Assembly (NCBI GenBank): GCA_031275085.1
Contig: JAISPG010000041.1
Location: 62,001-126,000, forward strand
DNA length: 64,000 nt
Source of the DNA: Bacteroidales bacterium
GTDB taxonomy: Bacteria > Bacteroidota > Bacteroidia > Bacteroidales > ML635J-15
Reading direction: 5' to 3'
The notes beneath the pieces are model-generated. The model did not search any database, was not told where the DNA came from, and was given only the letters and a program-made list of their open reading frames with translations. Made by a program: the position numbers and the translations under genes. Below, one piece after another: positions 1 through 9,961 of this stretch (its first letter is position 1; each line of letters begins with the position of its first letter).

Positions 1-312
1 TTGAATCCTAAAAATATTGTATGCCTGAAAATTCACGGGATGCAATTTTCAAATCCTGTTCAGGCAGGAGAGATATTAAAATTCAGCTCAAAAATAGTTT
101 ATACCGGACGAACAAGCCTTATTGCATATATAAATGTAACTAAAGAAGGTGAAGATAAAATCTTTGTTGAAGGATTCATTACTTTTATCCATGTAAATGA
201 AAATACTTCGCCAACTATTCATAACATAGAAATTCAGCCGAAAACCGAAGAAGATCTAAAATTGTTCAAACAGGCATCCGGACTAAAAAAAGATATTATT
301 ACCAGTTTATAA
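1..312 (+). CDS. Acyl-CoA thioesterase, C-terminal part (hotdog fold), cut by window edge
   Basis: The visible 103 residues match the second half of a hotdog-fold acyl-CoA thioesterase: a strand with the pattern F-x-x-P-V-x-A-G-E, then a strand with S-S-K-I-V-Y-T-G-R-T-S, then the usual V-x-x-E-G-F-I-T-F-I strand near the C-terminus. Enzymes of this family hydrolyse fatty acyl-CoA to free acid and CoA in the cytoplasm. The gene enters from the left, so the first codon here (TTG) is not a real start. Its 3' end overlaps the convergent T9SS gene by 14 bp. The family call is fairly secure; the substrate is unknown. Confidence 0.75.
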   Translation: MNPKNIVCLKIHGMQFSNPVQAGEILKFSSKIVYTGRTSLIAYINVTKEGEDKIFVEGFITFIHVNENTSPTIHNIEIQPKTEEDLKLFKQASGLKKDIITSL

Positions 313-1744
313 TTAATTTTTCTGTAGAAATAATATCACCTGCCAATAATCTTATAATATAAACCCCTGAGTTTATATTGCTTATGTTAATATATTTATT
401 ATTCTTTTCCGAAATAAGGATTTGTCCCTGATTGTTTATAATTTGTATTTCAAAATCATTAAGATATGTGCTGAGCTCAATCCATCCTCCGGTAGCAGGA
501 TTAGGATATACTGAAAAATTGTCCGATTCTGTAATTATAACATTTCTTATTGGAGAATAAGTAAAGTTTCCATCATAATCCGACTGTTTCAATCTATAAT
601 AATAAACTGTATTTTTATTAACGTCATTATCTGTATAGTTATATCTTATTTCAGTATTGGAATTTCCGGCTCCTGATATTGTTGCTATATTTTTAAAATC
701 TACAGCATTTTCACTTCTTTCAATATCAAACCTGTCGTTATTTAACTCACTGGCTGTTATCCATTCAATATTTACAGAGCCCGACAGCGGTTCAACAAAA
801 AATGAAAGCAGCTCTATCGGTAAAGGAGTATCAATCTTATTTGTTGAGGCAAAAGTAAAATATCCTAATTCATTTATAACTCCTGTATTTGATATATCAC
901 CTCTTTCTTCATCTCCATTTATAATTACAGATTCTTCCAGCTTTACCCATTCCGAACCATTATAACGTGCAATAGCCAGATTTGAAACGTCTCCTATCCC
1001 GCTATAATTACCATCATCCCAATATAAAGAAACAGAAAGGCCTGAATATGAACCTGATCTGTTATTTACAGACCAATACTCCATTTGGCTTATAGTTGAA
1101 ATGTTATCTCTGTCGAAATTATTCCAGTTTTCATGAGCATTCTTATAGTATCTGACTGTAAATGCTGTTTCAGTATCAGTATTTTTTACATTATTCAAAC
1201 TTATCCGTGCAAACTTATCTTTGTCCCCTGCCGGAAATATAAAGTCATTATTTGCCGATCCGAATATTTTACTGATATTACCATCAATAAAACTCCGGTC
1301 GCTTCCGTGTGTCCATGTTGCCAAAGCGTCAAAAATAAATTCACTATCATCCTTCATACTGATAATTCCCTTACTTAAATCTATATTACCAGTAAGTTTT
1401 AATGATGTATCAGCATAAATGGCATTGGAATTAACTAAAACATTAGAAAACTTAACAGGGCTTACACTATATATATTTTGCTCTTCAATACCGTTAAATT
1501 CAATTAGCCCGTCTCCAATAAATACGTCCTGCCTGCTTAGATTACTAAAATTTCCACTTATAGTAATAGTTCCATTCAGATAATATTTTCCATTATCATT
1601 ATTTCGTATATTATTTAATATCAGTACGGTTCCCTGATTTATTACAGTACTGCCTTCATTCACCCAATAGGTCTGGGCATTTAAGGAAATACTTATCAAT
1701 ATAAATAATAATGATTTTAATATATATACTATCATTTTTTCCAT
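299..1744 (-). CDS. Secreted protein with type IX secretion C-terminal sorting domain
   Basis: This is a 481-residue exported protein. Residues 1-23 form a signal peptide (charged start, hydrophobic core, cleavage near LNAQT). The middle is Ser/Asn/Asp-rich and beta-strand-like, with no catalytic motif I recognise; a segment around residues 310-400 (LPIELLSFFVEP, then a fibronectin-III-like stretch ending in YYYRLKQSDYDG) is common in Bacteroidota secreted proteins. The last 75 residues are a type A T9SS sorting domain, with VYPNPATGG, an inner I-x-I-x-N strand, SGVYIIRL and the final EKLIINW. The protein should cross the outer membrane by T9SS and be released or anchored at the surface. Function beyond this is unknown. 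Confidence 0.88.
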   Translation of the reverse strand: MEKMIVYILKSLLFILISISLNAQTYWVNEGSTVINQGTVLILNNIRNNDNGKYYLNGTITISGNFSNLSRQDVFIGDGLIEFNGIEEQNIYSVSPVKFSNVLVNSNAIYADTSLKLTGNIDLSKGIISMKDDSEFIFDALATWTHGSDRSFIDGNISKIFGSANNDFIFPAGDKDKFARISLNNVKNTDTETAFTVRYYKNAHENWNNFDRDNISTISQMEYWSVNNRSGSYSGLSVSLYWDDGNYSGIGDVSNLAIARYNGSEWVKLEESVIINGDEERGDISNTGVINELGYFTFASTNKIDTPLPIELLSFFVEPLSGSVNIEWITASELNNDRFDIERSENAVDFKNIATISGAGNSNTEIRYNYTDNDVNKNTVYYYRLKQSDYDGNFTYSPIRNVIITESDNFSVYPNPATGGWIELSTYLNDFEIQIINNQGQILISEKNNKYINISNINSGVYIIRLLAGDIISTEKLIINW

Positions 1745-1789
1745 AATAATTTCCTTTAAGACTTTTTAATTTTACTATAGTATATCATT

Positions 1790-2605
1790 CTATTTGCTTT
1801 CAGTCATTTTTACATGCATAAAAACCTTTGTATTCCCAAAATTTGTTCCGCTATAATCAACAACCATGAACTCACAGAAATAAAAATATTTTTCATCAGG
1901 ATCGGTACTCATAAGGGTATATTGCCTTTTTTCAATATCGTTCCTTGTTTCAATTCCAGCTCCTCCCCAACCGTACCAGACATCTCGTTGTAAAACATTT
2001 GTATTACGTACATCTCCAAGCCCAAAAGCAGTACTTCCACTTTCGGAATAAAGTTCACGTTCGAATTCTCCGCTTGCCATGGAAGCCAATTCTACCGAAG
2101 ATTTTGTACCTACATATTTTATTTGTGTTATTATTTTATCATCTGTTACTGTATATTTTCCTACCTGATCGGATTTGACATAAAAACGAAAGCAAAAGTC
2201 TCCCAGTTTTATACCGTTTTCCTCCTGATCAAAATATCTTCCAATGAAACTTGTTGAATAATATTCAGGTTCAGGCGAATTTTCTCCGGTATTATTATAT
2301 TCAACAGACTTATTATGTAAAACTCTCCATTCTTTTCCATTCCAGAATACAAAACCTTTTATCTCAAAATTTTCATTATCTCCGGTATTATAAACTAATA
2401 GCCCTTCTGCCGGATCTTCTATTGTAACCTGATCCGTATTACTTGTAAGTGTAACTCTGGGAATCAGCACCCCTTTTGAATCGCTTTGAATATCAAGCAT
2501 TGCAGATGAATCCGGATTACTGCCATTTGTATTTATGGCCACCTGAGAATAAGCATGTCCTAAAAACAGCGATAATAATATCGTTATCAAATATTTCATT
2601 TTCAT
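1790..2605 (-). CDS. Exported surface protein with Bacteroidota 'MLDIQS..KGVLIPR' N-terminus
   Basis: The 271-residue protein starts with a signal peptide (about residues 1-20, cleavage near HAYSQ). It then carries the motif SSAMLDIQSDSKGVLIPRVTL, typical of the N-terminus of many Bacteroidota secreted or surface proteins, followed by an E-G-L-L-V-Y-N-T segment and F-W-N-G-K-E-W. The remainder is beta-rich with no recognised active site. It lies 45 bp upstream of the T9SS-sorted protein on the same strand, so the two may be co-transcribed. No C-terminal sorting domain is seen. Function unknown. Confidence 0.75.
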   Translation of the reverse strand: MKMKYLITILLSLFLGHAYSQVAINTNGSNPDSSAMLDIQSDSKGVLIPRVTLTSNTDQVTIEDPAEGLLVYNTGDNENFEIKGFVFWNGKEWRVLHNKSVEYNNTGENSPEPEYYSTSFIGRYFDQEENGIKLGDFCFRFYVKSDQVGKYTVTDDKIITQIKYVGTKSSVELASMASGEFERELYSESGSTAFGLGDVRNTNVLQRDVWYGWGGAGIETRNDIEKRQYTLMSTDPDEKYFYFCEFMVVDYSGTNFGNTKVFMHVKMTESK

Positions 2606-2956
2606 TTCTTTTATTTTTTATTAATTAGTATTACAATACTATAATTACAAAAATTATACCAACTTTTAACTTATTAATACTCTACTATTTAACTAAATTA
2701 TTGTATACCGGTCATGCAACAATTTAAATATAGTATTCAAATGCCAAAATTACAAAAAAAATAAATTACCTCAAAAAAAATTTTCAAAAAAATATAAATT
2801 CTCCTGTGTCTGATTCAAATTCCGGCAAGACAATTTGCAGGCTTTTATGGACTTAATTATAACATTGATAAGGATTTACAATAATCAAGAAAAGTTGCCA
2901 TACACAAAATTATAATATATTTCATTTTGTCATTATCTATATAAATATAGAAATAA

Positions 2957-2988
2957 TAAGGGTGTGTCAAAATTTAAGCACACCCTTA
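2957..2988 (-). terminator. Hairpin terminator after the FAD/Fe-S fusion gene
   Basis: A perfect 10-bp stem (2957-2966 with 2979-2988) encloses a 12-nt loop and is followed, on the minus strand, by a T-rich run. It lies 26 bp past the stop codon of the leftward 3014-6244 gene. The rest of the 408-bp gap (2606-3013) is AT-rich and shows nothing else I can support. Confidence 0.7.
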
Positions 2989-3013
2989 CCATATTATTAT
3001 AATATTTTCTGTT

Positions 3014-6000
3014 CTATTTAAATGCAGCTTCGGACAATCCGGCACCAGAAAGTTTTAATTCATTAAAATAATCGGGCACTGGTCTGCCCATTAAGCTATC
3101 GGTATAAAGTTTAGCAAGATACTGGCATAACATAAAACCATGTCCGCGCATACCAATAAATAAGCCATTTTCCGGATCAACTATGTATCTTGGTTCAACA
3201 TAATATCCGGACCACACTGCCTGAAATCCCACATCCGATAGTCTTGGGATCCAGTCGACAAATACTTCTGAAACTATTTCCAGAAATTCTTTTGATGATA
3301 TACTAAGGTCTTTATCTGTTTCCATCGGGTCAACAAGCGGCGATGCACAACCAATTATCTGTCCTGTTTCTGCTAACTGTTGTCCGTAAACAGCTGAAAA
3401 TCCTTTATATTTACGACGATCTATCAACATATCAAGATTTACTCCGTTCTTACCCAGGAAAGGAAGGCGTCTTGTAATAAATGCCTGATGTTTTACCGGA
3501 TAAAGACCGGTTTCTATCCCCAGTTTATCCGCAAAAATACCTGCCTCTGCTCCCAAAGCATTTATAAAATGTTCACATTCATATTCAAGATACTCTTTAT
3601 TATGATCCCTGACAAGTATAATAAAGTTATTTTTATCTTTCTGTACATCCACAAGTTCACAATCTTCAAGGACACTTCCCCCTTTGCTTATACCTATCCT
3701 GCGCAAAAGATCTATAGTTTTTCCCGGTGTTGCCTGCCAGCAATCATTTGTAACCAGTGCAGCTTTATATGTTTGTATCCTGGGATTGAAATACGGAGAT
3801 ATTTCTTTAATAAAGTCTTTTTTATCTACCATAAAAGCATCCGACCAGGCTCTGGAAACGTCCAGGGCTTTATAAGTGGCGTCATCATGGGCAAAACTTA
3901 TATATCTTATAGGTTTGTAATCAATATTTGAAATCTTCTGAAGTTCGACAAACAATTCCCTGTTCTTCAATGCAATGTCTGCTAATGCAGGAAGAGAAAA
4001 TGCAGGACGACCACCGGCAATATTCCTCCACGAAGAACCTCTCTCTTTATTAAGAAGAACAGGGCTCATTCCTGCTTCTGCCATAAACCTGAACAGAGAA
4101 GAACCTGCCATTCCACCTCCTGCTATCAAAGTCTGAACTTTAATTCTCTTATTTGCTTTTTTATGAATATTGGTATATGTATTTTCTTTTTCATGTGGAA
4201 AAAGGTCTCCCATATTGACCTGACTCGACAAAGGAGCTCTCGGTGTGGCATCTCCTATTATTTCTATTCCATATGGAGCTATAGCCTGTTTTAGCCTTTT
4301 AATACAACGTTTACCCCTGCAGGCTCCCATACCAAGCCTTGTCGTATGCTTAACCTCATCGATAGAAATAAACTTCCTGTCACCAATTGTTTTAAGAATA
4401 TCCTCAAGTTTTACATCATCACAATGACATATATAGGTTTCTGATTTTATTTCACCATCTAAATGATTTAGGATTAAAGGTTCCGGATAATTCTCCTTAA
4501 TAACAAATCCCCTTGCTTTTGTCAGGTTTTCTCCATGCAAATCTTTTGACTTAACACGTGCTACATTTGTTTTATTAGGTTTAAATAAAATCTTTTCGAT
4601 CACACCTTCTCCTAATTTTTTCCCGTTATTATCCACCAGATAAACTTCCTGTCCTTCTTTTGCTTCATATTCTATAGGTAAAAACAACCAGTCCTTTTTC
4701 TCGTTATAACCGAACATTGCAAGACCCGGACATTGATATACACAATCCATACATCCTACACATTTTTCATAATCAATATGAGGTACAGTACTTGTGGATG
4801 TTTTTGTTATTGCATTGTGGGGACATGCAAATTCACAAGGATTACATGCAAAACCATATAAACAATCAATTAATACATATGGTTTACTTTCTGCCCTCTC
4901 TCTTGAAGGCAAAAACGGATCTTTAATAACTCTTACAGGATGTTGTTGAGAATCAATATATTCCTTGGATATACTTAGATAATCATTATAATGATACCTT
5001 ACTCCAAGATTCTCAAGTATTTCGTATGCAGCCTGTTTGCCTCTTAACACAGCAGAAGTTCCCTCTCCTATCCTTGAAGCATCTCCAACCGAATGCGCAT
5101 CTCTTCCGAATAAAAGAACACCTTTAATCATCAACTGATCATCAGGGACCAGACCGGTGCAAATATTAATTGCATCTATGCCTGTTATAGTTTTTTCTGT
5201 TCCGGGTATGGGTTTAAAATTTTCACATTCAGCAATAACTGCTCCTATTACTCCGCTATAATCATCATTAGGAATTGCTTCTATAAGCGTATGTTTTGTA
5301 ATTACAGGTATTCCAAGGCGTCTTACACGATTAGCCTGAACAGGAAAACCTCCCTCATGCGGAGCTGCTTCTATTATTGCCTTAACCTCAGCACCTGCCT
5401 GCATCAACTGATAAGAAGTTAAATAACCTATGTTGCCGGCTCCAATAGTAAGAACTTTTTTTCCTAAAAGTGTAAATTCATTATTCATCATTTTCTGAAC
5501 AACAGCAGCTGTATAGACTCCCGGAACATCATCATTCTTAAATGCCGGCATAAACGGTATTGCTCCTGTTGCTACAATTAAATGATCTGTTTTTACATAA
5601 AATATTTCATTAGTATCAATATTTTTAACAGCAAGTTTTTTCCCTTCAAGTATATCCCAGACAACACAGTTCAGCATAATGCCATCTCTATTCTCGCCTG
5701 CAAGAGTTTCTGCAATTTCGAAACCTCTCATTCCGCCGAATTTTTTTTCCTTTTCAAAAAAGAAAAACTGATGTGTCTGCATCAGAAATTGTCCACCGAT
5801 TTTATCATTATTATCAACAACGATATTTGAGACTCCATATTTATTCAGCAATTCACGTGCAGCTAAACCGGCAGGTCCGGCACCTATTATTGCAACATCG
5901 GTTTTATAAACAGATATAGACTTATCTGAATTTATTTCTTTTTTTTCAGGAAGAAATCCTGATGTTATTTCCGAAACTTCATTGACATTATCAACTTTTG

Positions 6001-6244
6001 TAATACAGATCCTACGTATATTACCATCTACAAGCATTTCACAGGCTCCACACTTTCCAATACCACATTCCAGCGAACGGTTCCTGTCATCCAGAGAATG
6101 ACTGTGTACCGGATAACCTGCCTGATGTAATGCTGCAGCAACTGTAAATCCTTTGTTTCCTATTATAGTTTTTCCATTAAATTTAAATTCTTTTTTTTCT
6201 GTTTCAGGAACATTAAGAATAGGGTGTTTTTCTATTTTCTGCAT
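3014..6244 (-). CDS. Fused FAD/2Fe-2S/4Fe-4S dehydrogenase (HcnABC / sarcosine oxidase / hydroxyproline dehydrogenase-like)
   Basis: This 1,076-residue protein joins modules that are normally separate subunits. In order: a 2Fe-2S ferredoxin-like domain with Cys60, Cys65, Cys68 and Cys80; a pyridine nucleotide-disulfide oxidoreductase domain with an FAD-binding GAGPAG near residue 122 and a second dinucleotide site (IGAGNIG); two 4Fe-4S motifs (CNPCEFACP and CVGCMDCVYQCPG); a BFD-like [2Fe-2S] domain (CHCDD ... CRGKRC); and a second, DAO-type FAD domain starting at GGGMAG near residue 710. These correspond to the HcnA, HcnB and HcnC parts of the hydrogen cyanide synthase/opine oxidase/D-hydroxyproline dehydrogenase family, which oxidises an amine or imino acid. 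The cytoplasmic location is inferred from the lack of a signal peptide. The substrate is not readable; amino-acid catabolism is likely. Confidence 0.85.
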   Translation of the reverse strand: MQKIEKHPILNVPETEKKEFKFNGKTIIGNKGFTVAAALHQAGYPVHSHSLDDRNRSLECGIGKCGACEMLVDGNIRRICITKVDNVNEVSEITSGFLPEKKEINSDKSISVYKTDVAIIGAGPAGLAARELLNKYGVSNIVVDNNDKIGGQFLMQTHQFFFFEKEKKFGGMRGFEIAETLAGENRDGIMLNCVVWDILEGKKLAVKNIDTNEIFYVKTDHLIVATGAIPFMPAFKNDDVPGVYTAAVVQKMMNNEFTLLGKKVLTIGAGNIGYLTSYQLMQAGAEVKAIIEAAPHEGGFPVQANRVRRLGIPVITKHTLIEAIPNDDYSGVIGAVIAECENFKPIPGTEKTITGIDAINICTGLVPDDQLMIKGVLLFGRDAHSVGDASRIGEGTSAVLRGKQAAYEILENLGVRYHYNDYLSISKEYIDSQQHPVRVIKDPFLPSRERAESKPYVLIDCLYGFACNPCEFACPHNAITKTSTSTVPHIDYEKCVGCMDCVYQCPGLAMFGYNEKKDWLFLPIEYEAKEGQEVYLVDNNGKKLGEGVIEKILFKPNKTNVARVKSKDLHGENLTKARGFVIKENYPEPLILNHLDGEIKSETYICHCDDVKLEDILKTIGDRKFISIDEVKHTTRLGMGACRGKRCIKRLKQAIAPYGIEIIGDATPRAPLSSQVNMGDLFPHEKENTYTNIHKKANKRIKVQTLIAGGGMAGSSLFRFMAEAGMSPVLLNKERGSSWRNIAGGRPAFSLPALADIALKNRELFVELQKISNIDYKPIRYISFAHDDATYKALDVSRAWSDAFMVDKKDFIKEISPYFNPRIQTYKAALVTNDCWQATPGKTIDLLRRIGISKGGSVLEDCELVDVQKDKNNFIILVRDHNKEYLEYECEHFINALGAEAGIFADKLGIETGLYPVKHQAFITRRLPFLGKNGVNLDMLIDRRKYKGFSAVYGQQLAETGQIIGCASPLVDPMETDKDLSISSKEFLEIVSEVFVDWIPRLSDVGFQAVWSGYYVEPRYIVDPENGLFIGMRGHGFMLCQYLAKLYTDSLMGRPVPDYFNELKLSGAGLSEAAFK

Positions 6245-6557
6245 AGTTTCTCTCTAAATAATATAATGTAATTTTTTCCGTATTAAAAATACAAAAATAA
6301 AAAAACTATATTAACTGAGATTTATCAGAAAAAAAAACTTACTAATCAAAAACAAAAAAAATTTATTTCACAAAAAACTACACAGGGAATATTATCTGTA
6401 ATTTACATTATAAAAGTTCGTGTTATACTAATTTTATTGATACTACAAATTATGAACACATATAAAACAAAACCAGCTTTGTTCTATGAACCTATAAGAA
6501 ATATTTGCTTAAACAGAGTTAACAACAGGGCTAAATACAACCAAAGGATAAACAGTT
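6245..6557. other. AT-rich intergenic gap
   Basis: About 310 bp rich in A and T runs. It must hold the promoter of the leftward fusion gene. A plus-strand ORF at 6437-6628 exists but overlaps the TfoX-like gene and has no recognisable protein character. I see no RNA gene or repeat here. Confidence 0.5.
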
Positions 6558-6812
6558 TCAACCTGTTACCGAATCATAAAACACTTTTAATTCTTGTTTT
6601 CTTTTTTCAGGTAGATTGTGCCATCTGATCCCCTCAATGGCGCCTTCAAGTGCATATAAAATACTCCTGCTGGTATTCTTATTAACTTCGTAAAGTTTTA
6701 AAAATGTTTTCTCCGCACCTAAAGACTTTAGTTCTTCAAAACTATCTATCCCAAGCTCATAAAGCCTTAACTCCAACACTTTTCCAATGTTATGAATCCC
6801 TATAATTCCCAT
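6558..6812 (-). CDS. TfoX C-terminal-domain protein
   Basis: An 84-residue protein matching the C-terminal domain of TfoX/Sxy: N-I-G-K-V-L-E-x-x-L, then L-G-I-D-S-F-E-E-L-K-S-L-G-A near the centre, and the closing L-Y-A-L-E-G-A-I-E-G-I-R-W-H-N-L-P-E. This is a helix-hairpin-helix-like fold. In full-length TfoX it accompanies an N-terminal domain tied to competence control; stand-alone copies such as this are common and their role is unclear. The reading frame continues 15 nt upstream to a TTG, but the ATG at 6812 is the better start and places the first conserved glycine correctly. Confidence 0.8.
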   Translation of the reverse strand: MGIIGIHNIGKVLELRLYELGIDSFEELKSLGAEKTFLKLYEVNKNTSRSILYALEGAIEGIRWHNLPEKRKQELKVFYDSVTG

Positions 6813-7123
6813 ATTAAAATTAATCAAAATATTACGTCTTAAAAGTAGGCAAGTTATTTAACAAGTGGAGATTACCTAATTTCATTTTATACTACAAATT
6901 ATATTATAAATATTTATATCATATATTTTTAATATAAGTAAAACAGTATACAATTATTTGACTTATACTTAAATATAACTATTTTAACATTATTGAACAA
7001 ATATTTTAAATAAATAACAATAAATTTAATATACAAATATTGATTTTAAAAAAACAAATTTACTACTATGAATATATTAAAAGAATTATTTTTCTGATAT
7101 AATCCACAAATATTTCATCTTTT
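6813..7123. other. AT-rich intergenic gap
   Basis: About 310 bp of very AT-rich sequence between two leftward genes. No ORF, RNA gene or convincing terminator hairpin is visible. Confidence 0.4.
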
Positions 7124-8656
7124 TTATTTAATACCTATATCTCTCCAAATAAAAATATCCTCTTTAGTTTTAGGTCTTATTTCATCCAACCATCGGAAAT
7201 TCTCTAAAAATAATTTATCATTATTTACCTGCTCGATCGGGATCATCTCCCCATCCGGATTACCATAAAACCACAAATTTTCTATCTGATTATCCTTCAT
7301 ATGGAAAGTCATATCAACACAATATAATCTGTTCAGGGCTACAATTTCATCAACTTCATCGTCAATTAAATAGTATATTGTTTTACTATTTTTGTACATA
7401 TCTATTTTATAAAGCTCACTATTATCGAAATGCCCTTCGATATTATCGCATTTAGCCTGATTATAATGTACGGAATCTATTTGTTCGATTGCATAAACGT
7501 TATGTTTCAAATAAAATGTCTTTGGTTCCTCATTTTCAAAATAAACCGAAATATGGTCGGCGGTTATCTGTTTATTTCCTTCTGCCCAGATAACAGGATC
7601 ATAATACATGTGTGCAATGGAGTCAAAAGAATAAAATGTTAATGAATCACAACGTCCCTGTATATCATCATTAAAAATCTGGACTTTCCTGAATGCCCGC
7701 ATAAGTCTGTAATTCAATGTATCTACAGTAAGCAGTATTGTATCCGAATGAATATATATACTGTCTCCTTCGTTTACATATATGACCTGTGCCCTTTTTG
7801 TTAGCAAAGCATTTTCAGGTTCTTCATAAAAATATCCGTAATCTCCGGTTGCAATAATATTCTCAACCGTATCAATTATAAATACATTATTAAAGCCTTC
7901 TCCAAAACGTATTTTCCTGTCATAATACAGGCTGTCTCCCATAAGATAATTAGATCCCGATCTTATCCATGCATTTTGCGAAAAAGCTGCCTCATCATTA
8001 TTTGTATTGTAATATCCATTTTCACAATATATAAAGTTTGAATCGGAAACTATATCAGTAGCACCATAAAAATATGCGATCTCATAATCGGTATTGTACC
8101 TCATGGTGTCTGTATTGATAACATATTGCGGATTCCTGAGAATTACCGAATCAACAGCATAATAATCTTTAAACTGCGTATAATAATATCCTCTTTTGCT
8201 AAATAACCTGTTATCTGCATCAAATATTCTTCCGCCGCCAAAATAATAAGCCATATCCTGATTCCTGTCGTAATCAAGAGAGTCCGTAACAAGATAAGAT
8301 TTGTTATGTTTAAGAACGACCGAATCACGCATTCTTGCGATACGCTCATTACCTTCATATTCCATATATTTTGCTATCATAAGAATACTGTCACCCTGTC
8401 TTATCCTTACATTATTGTATGCAATGGCTGTATTTATATCGTCAAAAAAATATGCCGAATCACAAAACATGTACATATCTTCATGCCTGAAAATAACATC
8501 TCCGATCAATCTTTTTGCCCCTTCTCCGACTTTTTCGCTGAACTCCATGCTATTAGCCTTGATTATATCTATTTTCCTGACTTCCTGTGAATAATACTCA
8601 AAAAAGGCAATGATAAAAAATATAAATAATATTATTTTTCTTATGTTTTGGACCAT
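7124..8656 (-). CDS. OstA-like outer-membrane assembly protein
   Basis: This 510-residue protein has an N-terminal hydrophobic signal (about residues 5-24). It then has repeated beta-strand units of the OstA/LptA jelly-roll type, seen in repeats such as A-x-x-M-E-F, G-D-V-I-F-R-H-E-D, M-Y-C-D-S-A-Y-F and D-S-L-Y-Y-D-R. Bacteroidota carry such OstA-like proteins (OstA_3 family) as envelope proteins thought to help lipopolysaccharide transport across the periplasm. The stop codon directly abuts nothing downstream; its start lies immediately after the MoxR gene, with no gap at 8656/8657, so the pair is one operon. The family call is good; the exact role is inferred. Confidence 0.8.
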   Translation of the reverse strand: MVQNIRKIILFIFFIIAFFEYYSQEVRKIDIIKANSMEFSEKVGEGAKRLIGDVIFRHEDMYMFCDSAYFFDDINTAIAYNNVRIRQGDSILMIAKYMEYEGNERIARMRDSVVLKHNKSYLVTDSLDYDRNQDMAYYFGGGRIFDADNRLFSKRGYYYTQFKDYYAVDSVILRNPQYVINTDTMRYNTDYEIAYFYGATDIVSDSNFIYCENGYYNTNNDEAAFSQNAWIRSGSNYLMGDSLYYDRKIRFGEGFNNVFIIDTVENIIATGDYGYFYEEPENALLTKRAQVIYVNEGDSIYIHSDTILLTVDTLNYRLMRAFRKVQIFNDDIQGRCDSLTFYSFDSIAHMYYDPVIWAEGNKQITADHISVYFENEEPKTFYLKHNVYAIEQIDSVHYNQAKCDNIEGHFDNSELYKIDMYKNSKTIYYLIDDEVDEIVALNRLYCVDMTFHMKDNQIENLWFYGNPDGEMIPIEQVNNDKLFLENFRWLDEIRPKTKEDIFIWRDIGIK

Positions 8657-9628
8657 TTAGTTTTTAAGTAATTCATCAATTATATCTTCAATACTTATCC
8701 TATCTGCTTCAGCTTTATAATTTTTAATAATACGATGTCTTAATATTATTTTTGCAACAGCCTTTACATCTTCTATATCAGGAGAATATTTTCCATTTAA
8801 AACTGCATGTGTTTTGGCTCCTATTACAAGATATTGTGAAGCTCTCGGACCTGCTCCCCATTGTAAATATTTTTTTGTAATTTCCGTAGCAAAAGAAGAC
8901 CCGGGACGTGTCTTATTGACTAGCGTAACTGCATATTCAAGAACATTATCGGTTATAGGGACTTTTCTTATTAATTTCTGAAAAAATACTATTTCTTCTG
9001 CTGTCAATACTTGTTTAAGATTAAATTCCTTATCTACGGTAGTATTTTTCACAACAGTTAATTCGTCTTCATAACTCGGATATCCTACCATAATATTGAA
9101 CATAAACCTGTCGAGTTGTGCTTCCGGTAAAGGGTATGTTCCTTCCTGTTCAATAGGGTTCTGTGTTGCCATTACAAAAAACGGTTCATCCAGTTTATAT
9201 TCTACTCCTGCTGCTGTAACCGAACGTTCCTGCATAGCCTCAAGTAAAGCTGCCTGAGTTTTTGGCGGAGTTCTGTTTATTTCGTCAGCTAAAATAAAAT
9301 TAGCAAAAACAGGACCTTTCACAAATTTAAACTGCCTGTCTTCTCCTAAAATTTCCGTACCAATAATATCTGAAGGCATCAGGTCGGGCGTAAACTGGAT
9401 CCTTTTATTTTTTAATCCCAATACTTCTGCAATTGTAGTAACCAAAAGAGTCTTTGCCAGGCCGGGAACTCCTACAAGTAAACAATGTCCACGACTAAAG
9501 ATGGAAATTAAGACTTCTTTCACAACCTGCTCCTGACCGTAGATTTTTTTTTCTACTTCTCTGAGCAATTCCTGATATTTTTGCCTTAACGAATCTATAG
9601 CTGTCACATTGTCTTTATATTCCGTCAT
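8657..9628 (-). CDS. MoxR-family AAA+ ATPase
   Basis: A 323-residue AAA+ ATPase. The Walker A motif is G-V-P-G-L-A-K-T (about residues 52-59), and Walker B is I-L-A-D-E-I-N-R with the MoxR hallmark R-T-P-P-K-T-Q-A-A-L-L-E-A-M-Q-E-R after it. The sensor region is F-x-V-M-A-T-Q-N-P-I-E-Q-E-G-T-Y-P-L-P-E-A-Q-L-D-R-F. The C-terminal lid (AAA_lid_2) includes G-A-G-P-R-A-S-Q. MoxR ATPases act as chaperones that help fold or insert metal cofactors into partner proteins, often with von Willebrand A-domain proteins. No such partner is next to it here; instead it shares an operon with the OstA-like gene. Confidence 0.92.
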   Translation of the reverse strand: MTEYKDNVTAIDSLRQKYQELLREVEKKIYGQEQVVKEVLISIFSRGHCLLVGVPGLAKTLLVTTIAEVLGLKNKRIQFTPDLMPSDIIGTEILGEDRQFKFVKGPVFANFILADEINRTPPKTQAALLEAMQERSVTAAGVEYKLDEPFFVMATQNPIEQEGTYPLPEAQLDRFMFNIMVGYPSYEDELTVVKNTTVDKEFNLKQVLTAEEIVFFQKLIRKVPITDNVLEYAVTLVNKTRPGSSFATEITKKYLQWGAGPRASQYLVIGAKTHAVLNGKYSPDIEDVKAVAKIILRHRIIKNYKAEADRISIEDIIDELLKN

Positions 9629-9961
9629 AATTTTTTATATTTATTAATGACAAAAATACTATTATTATTGTAATATGAAAAAGCTAAATTTCCGATTCTA
9701 TTTAAAAAAATAAAAACAAAGTTTAAATCTTATTGTATTGAATTAAAATCAACATGCTGGTTTAAATTTTATCCAATTATTAATTTAATCTTAATAAAAA
9801 AGGCATTTTTATGCACAAATAAAATTATAAGAAAATTTAATTCGAGTTTTTAAAAACAAAATATTTTAATTTAAAACTTTGTTCCCTTATTTTCAGTTTA
9901 TGTTTAGTAATGTAAAAGTCAAATAATAAATTATTTTATATATTTTTGTGAAAAAAAAAAT
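9629..9961. other. Divergent promoter gap; plus-strand -7 box at 9941-9948
   Basis: This 333-bp gap separates the leftward MoxR operon from the rightward DUF4293 gene and is very AT-rich. A TATTTTTG at 9941-9948 fits the Bacteroidota -7 element TAnnTTTG and lies 14 bp before the DUF4293 start codon. I could not place a -33 element with confidence. Nothing else is seen. Confidence 0.5.

Noticed and set aside
3488-3931. A 147-codon plus-strand frame inside the FAD/Fe-S gene
   Set aside because: Shadow of the minus-strand gene, with Cys/Tyr/Ile-rich nonsense composition.
6437-6628. Short plus-strand frame
   Set aside because: It overlaps the well-supported TfoX-domain gene and lacks any family pattern.
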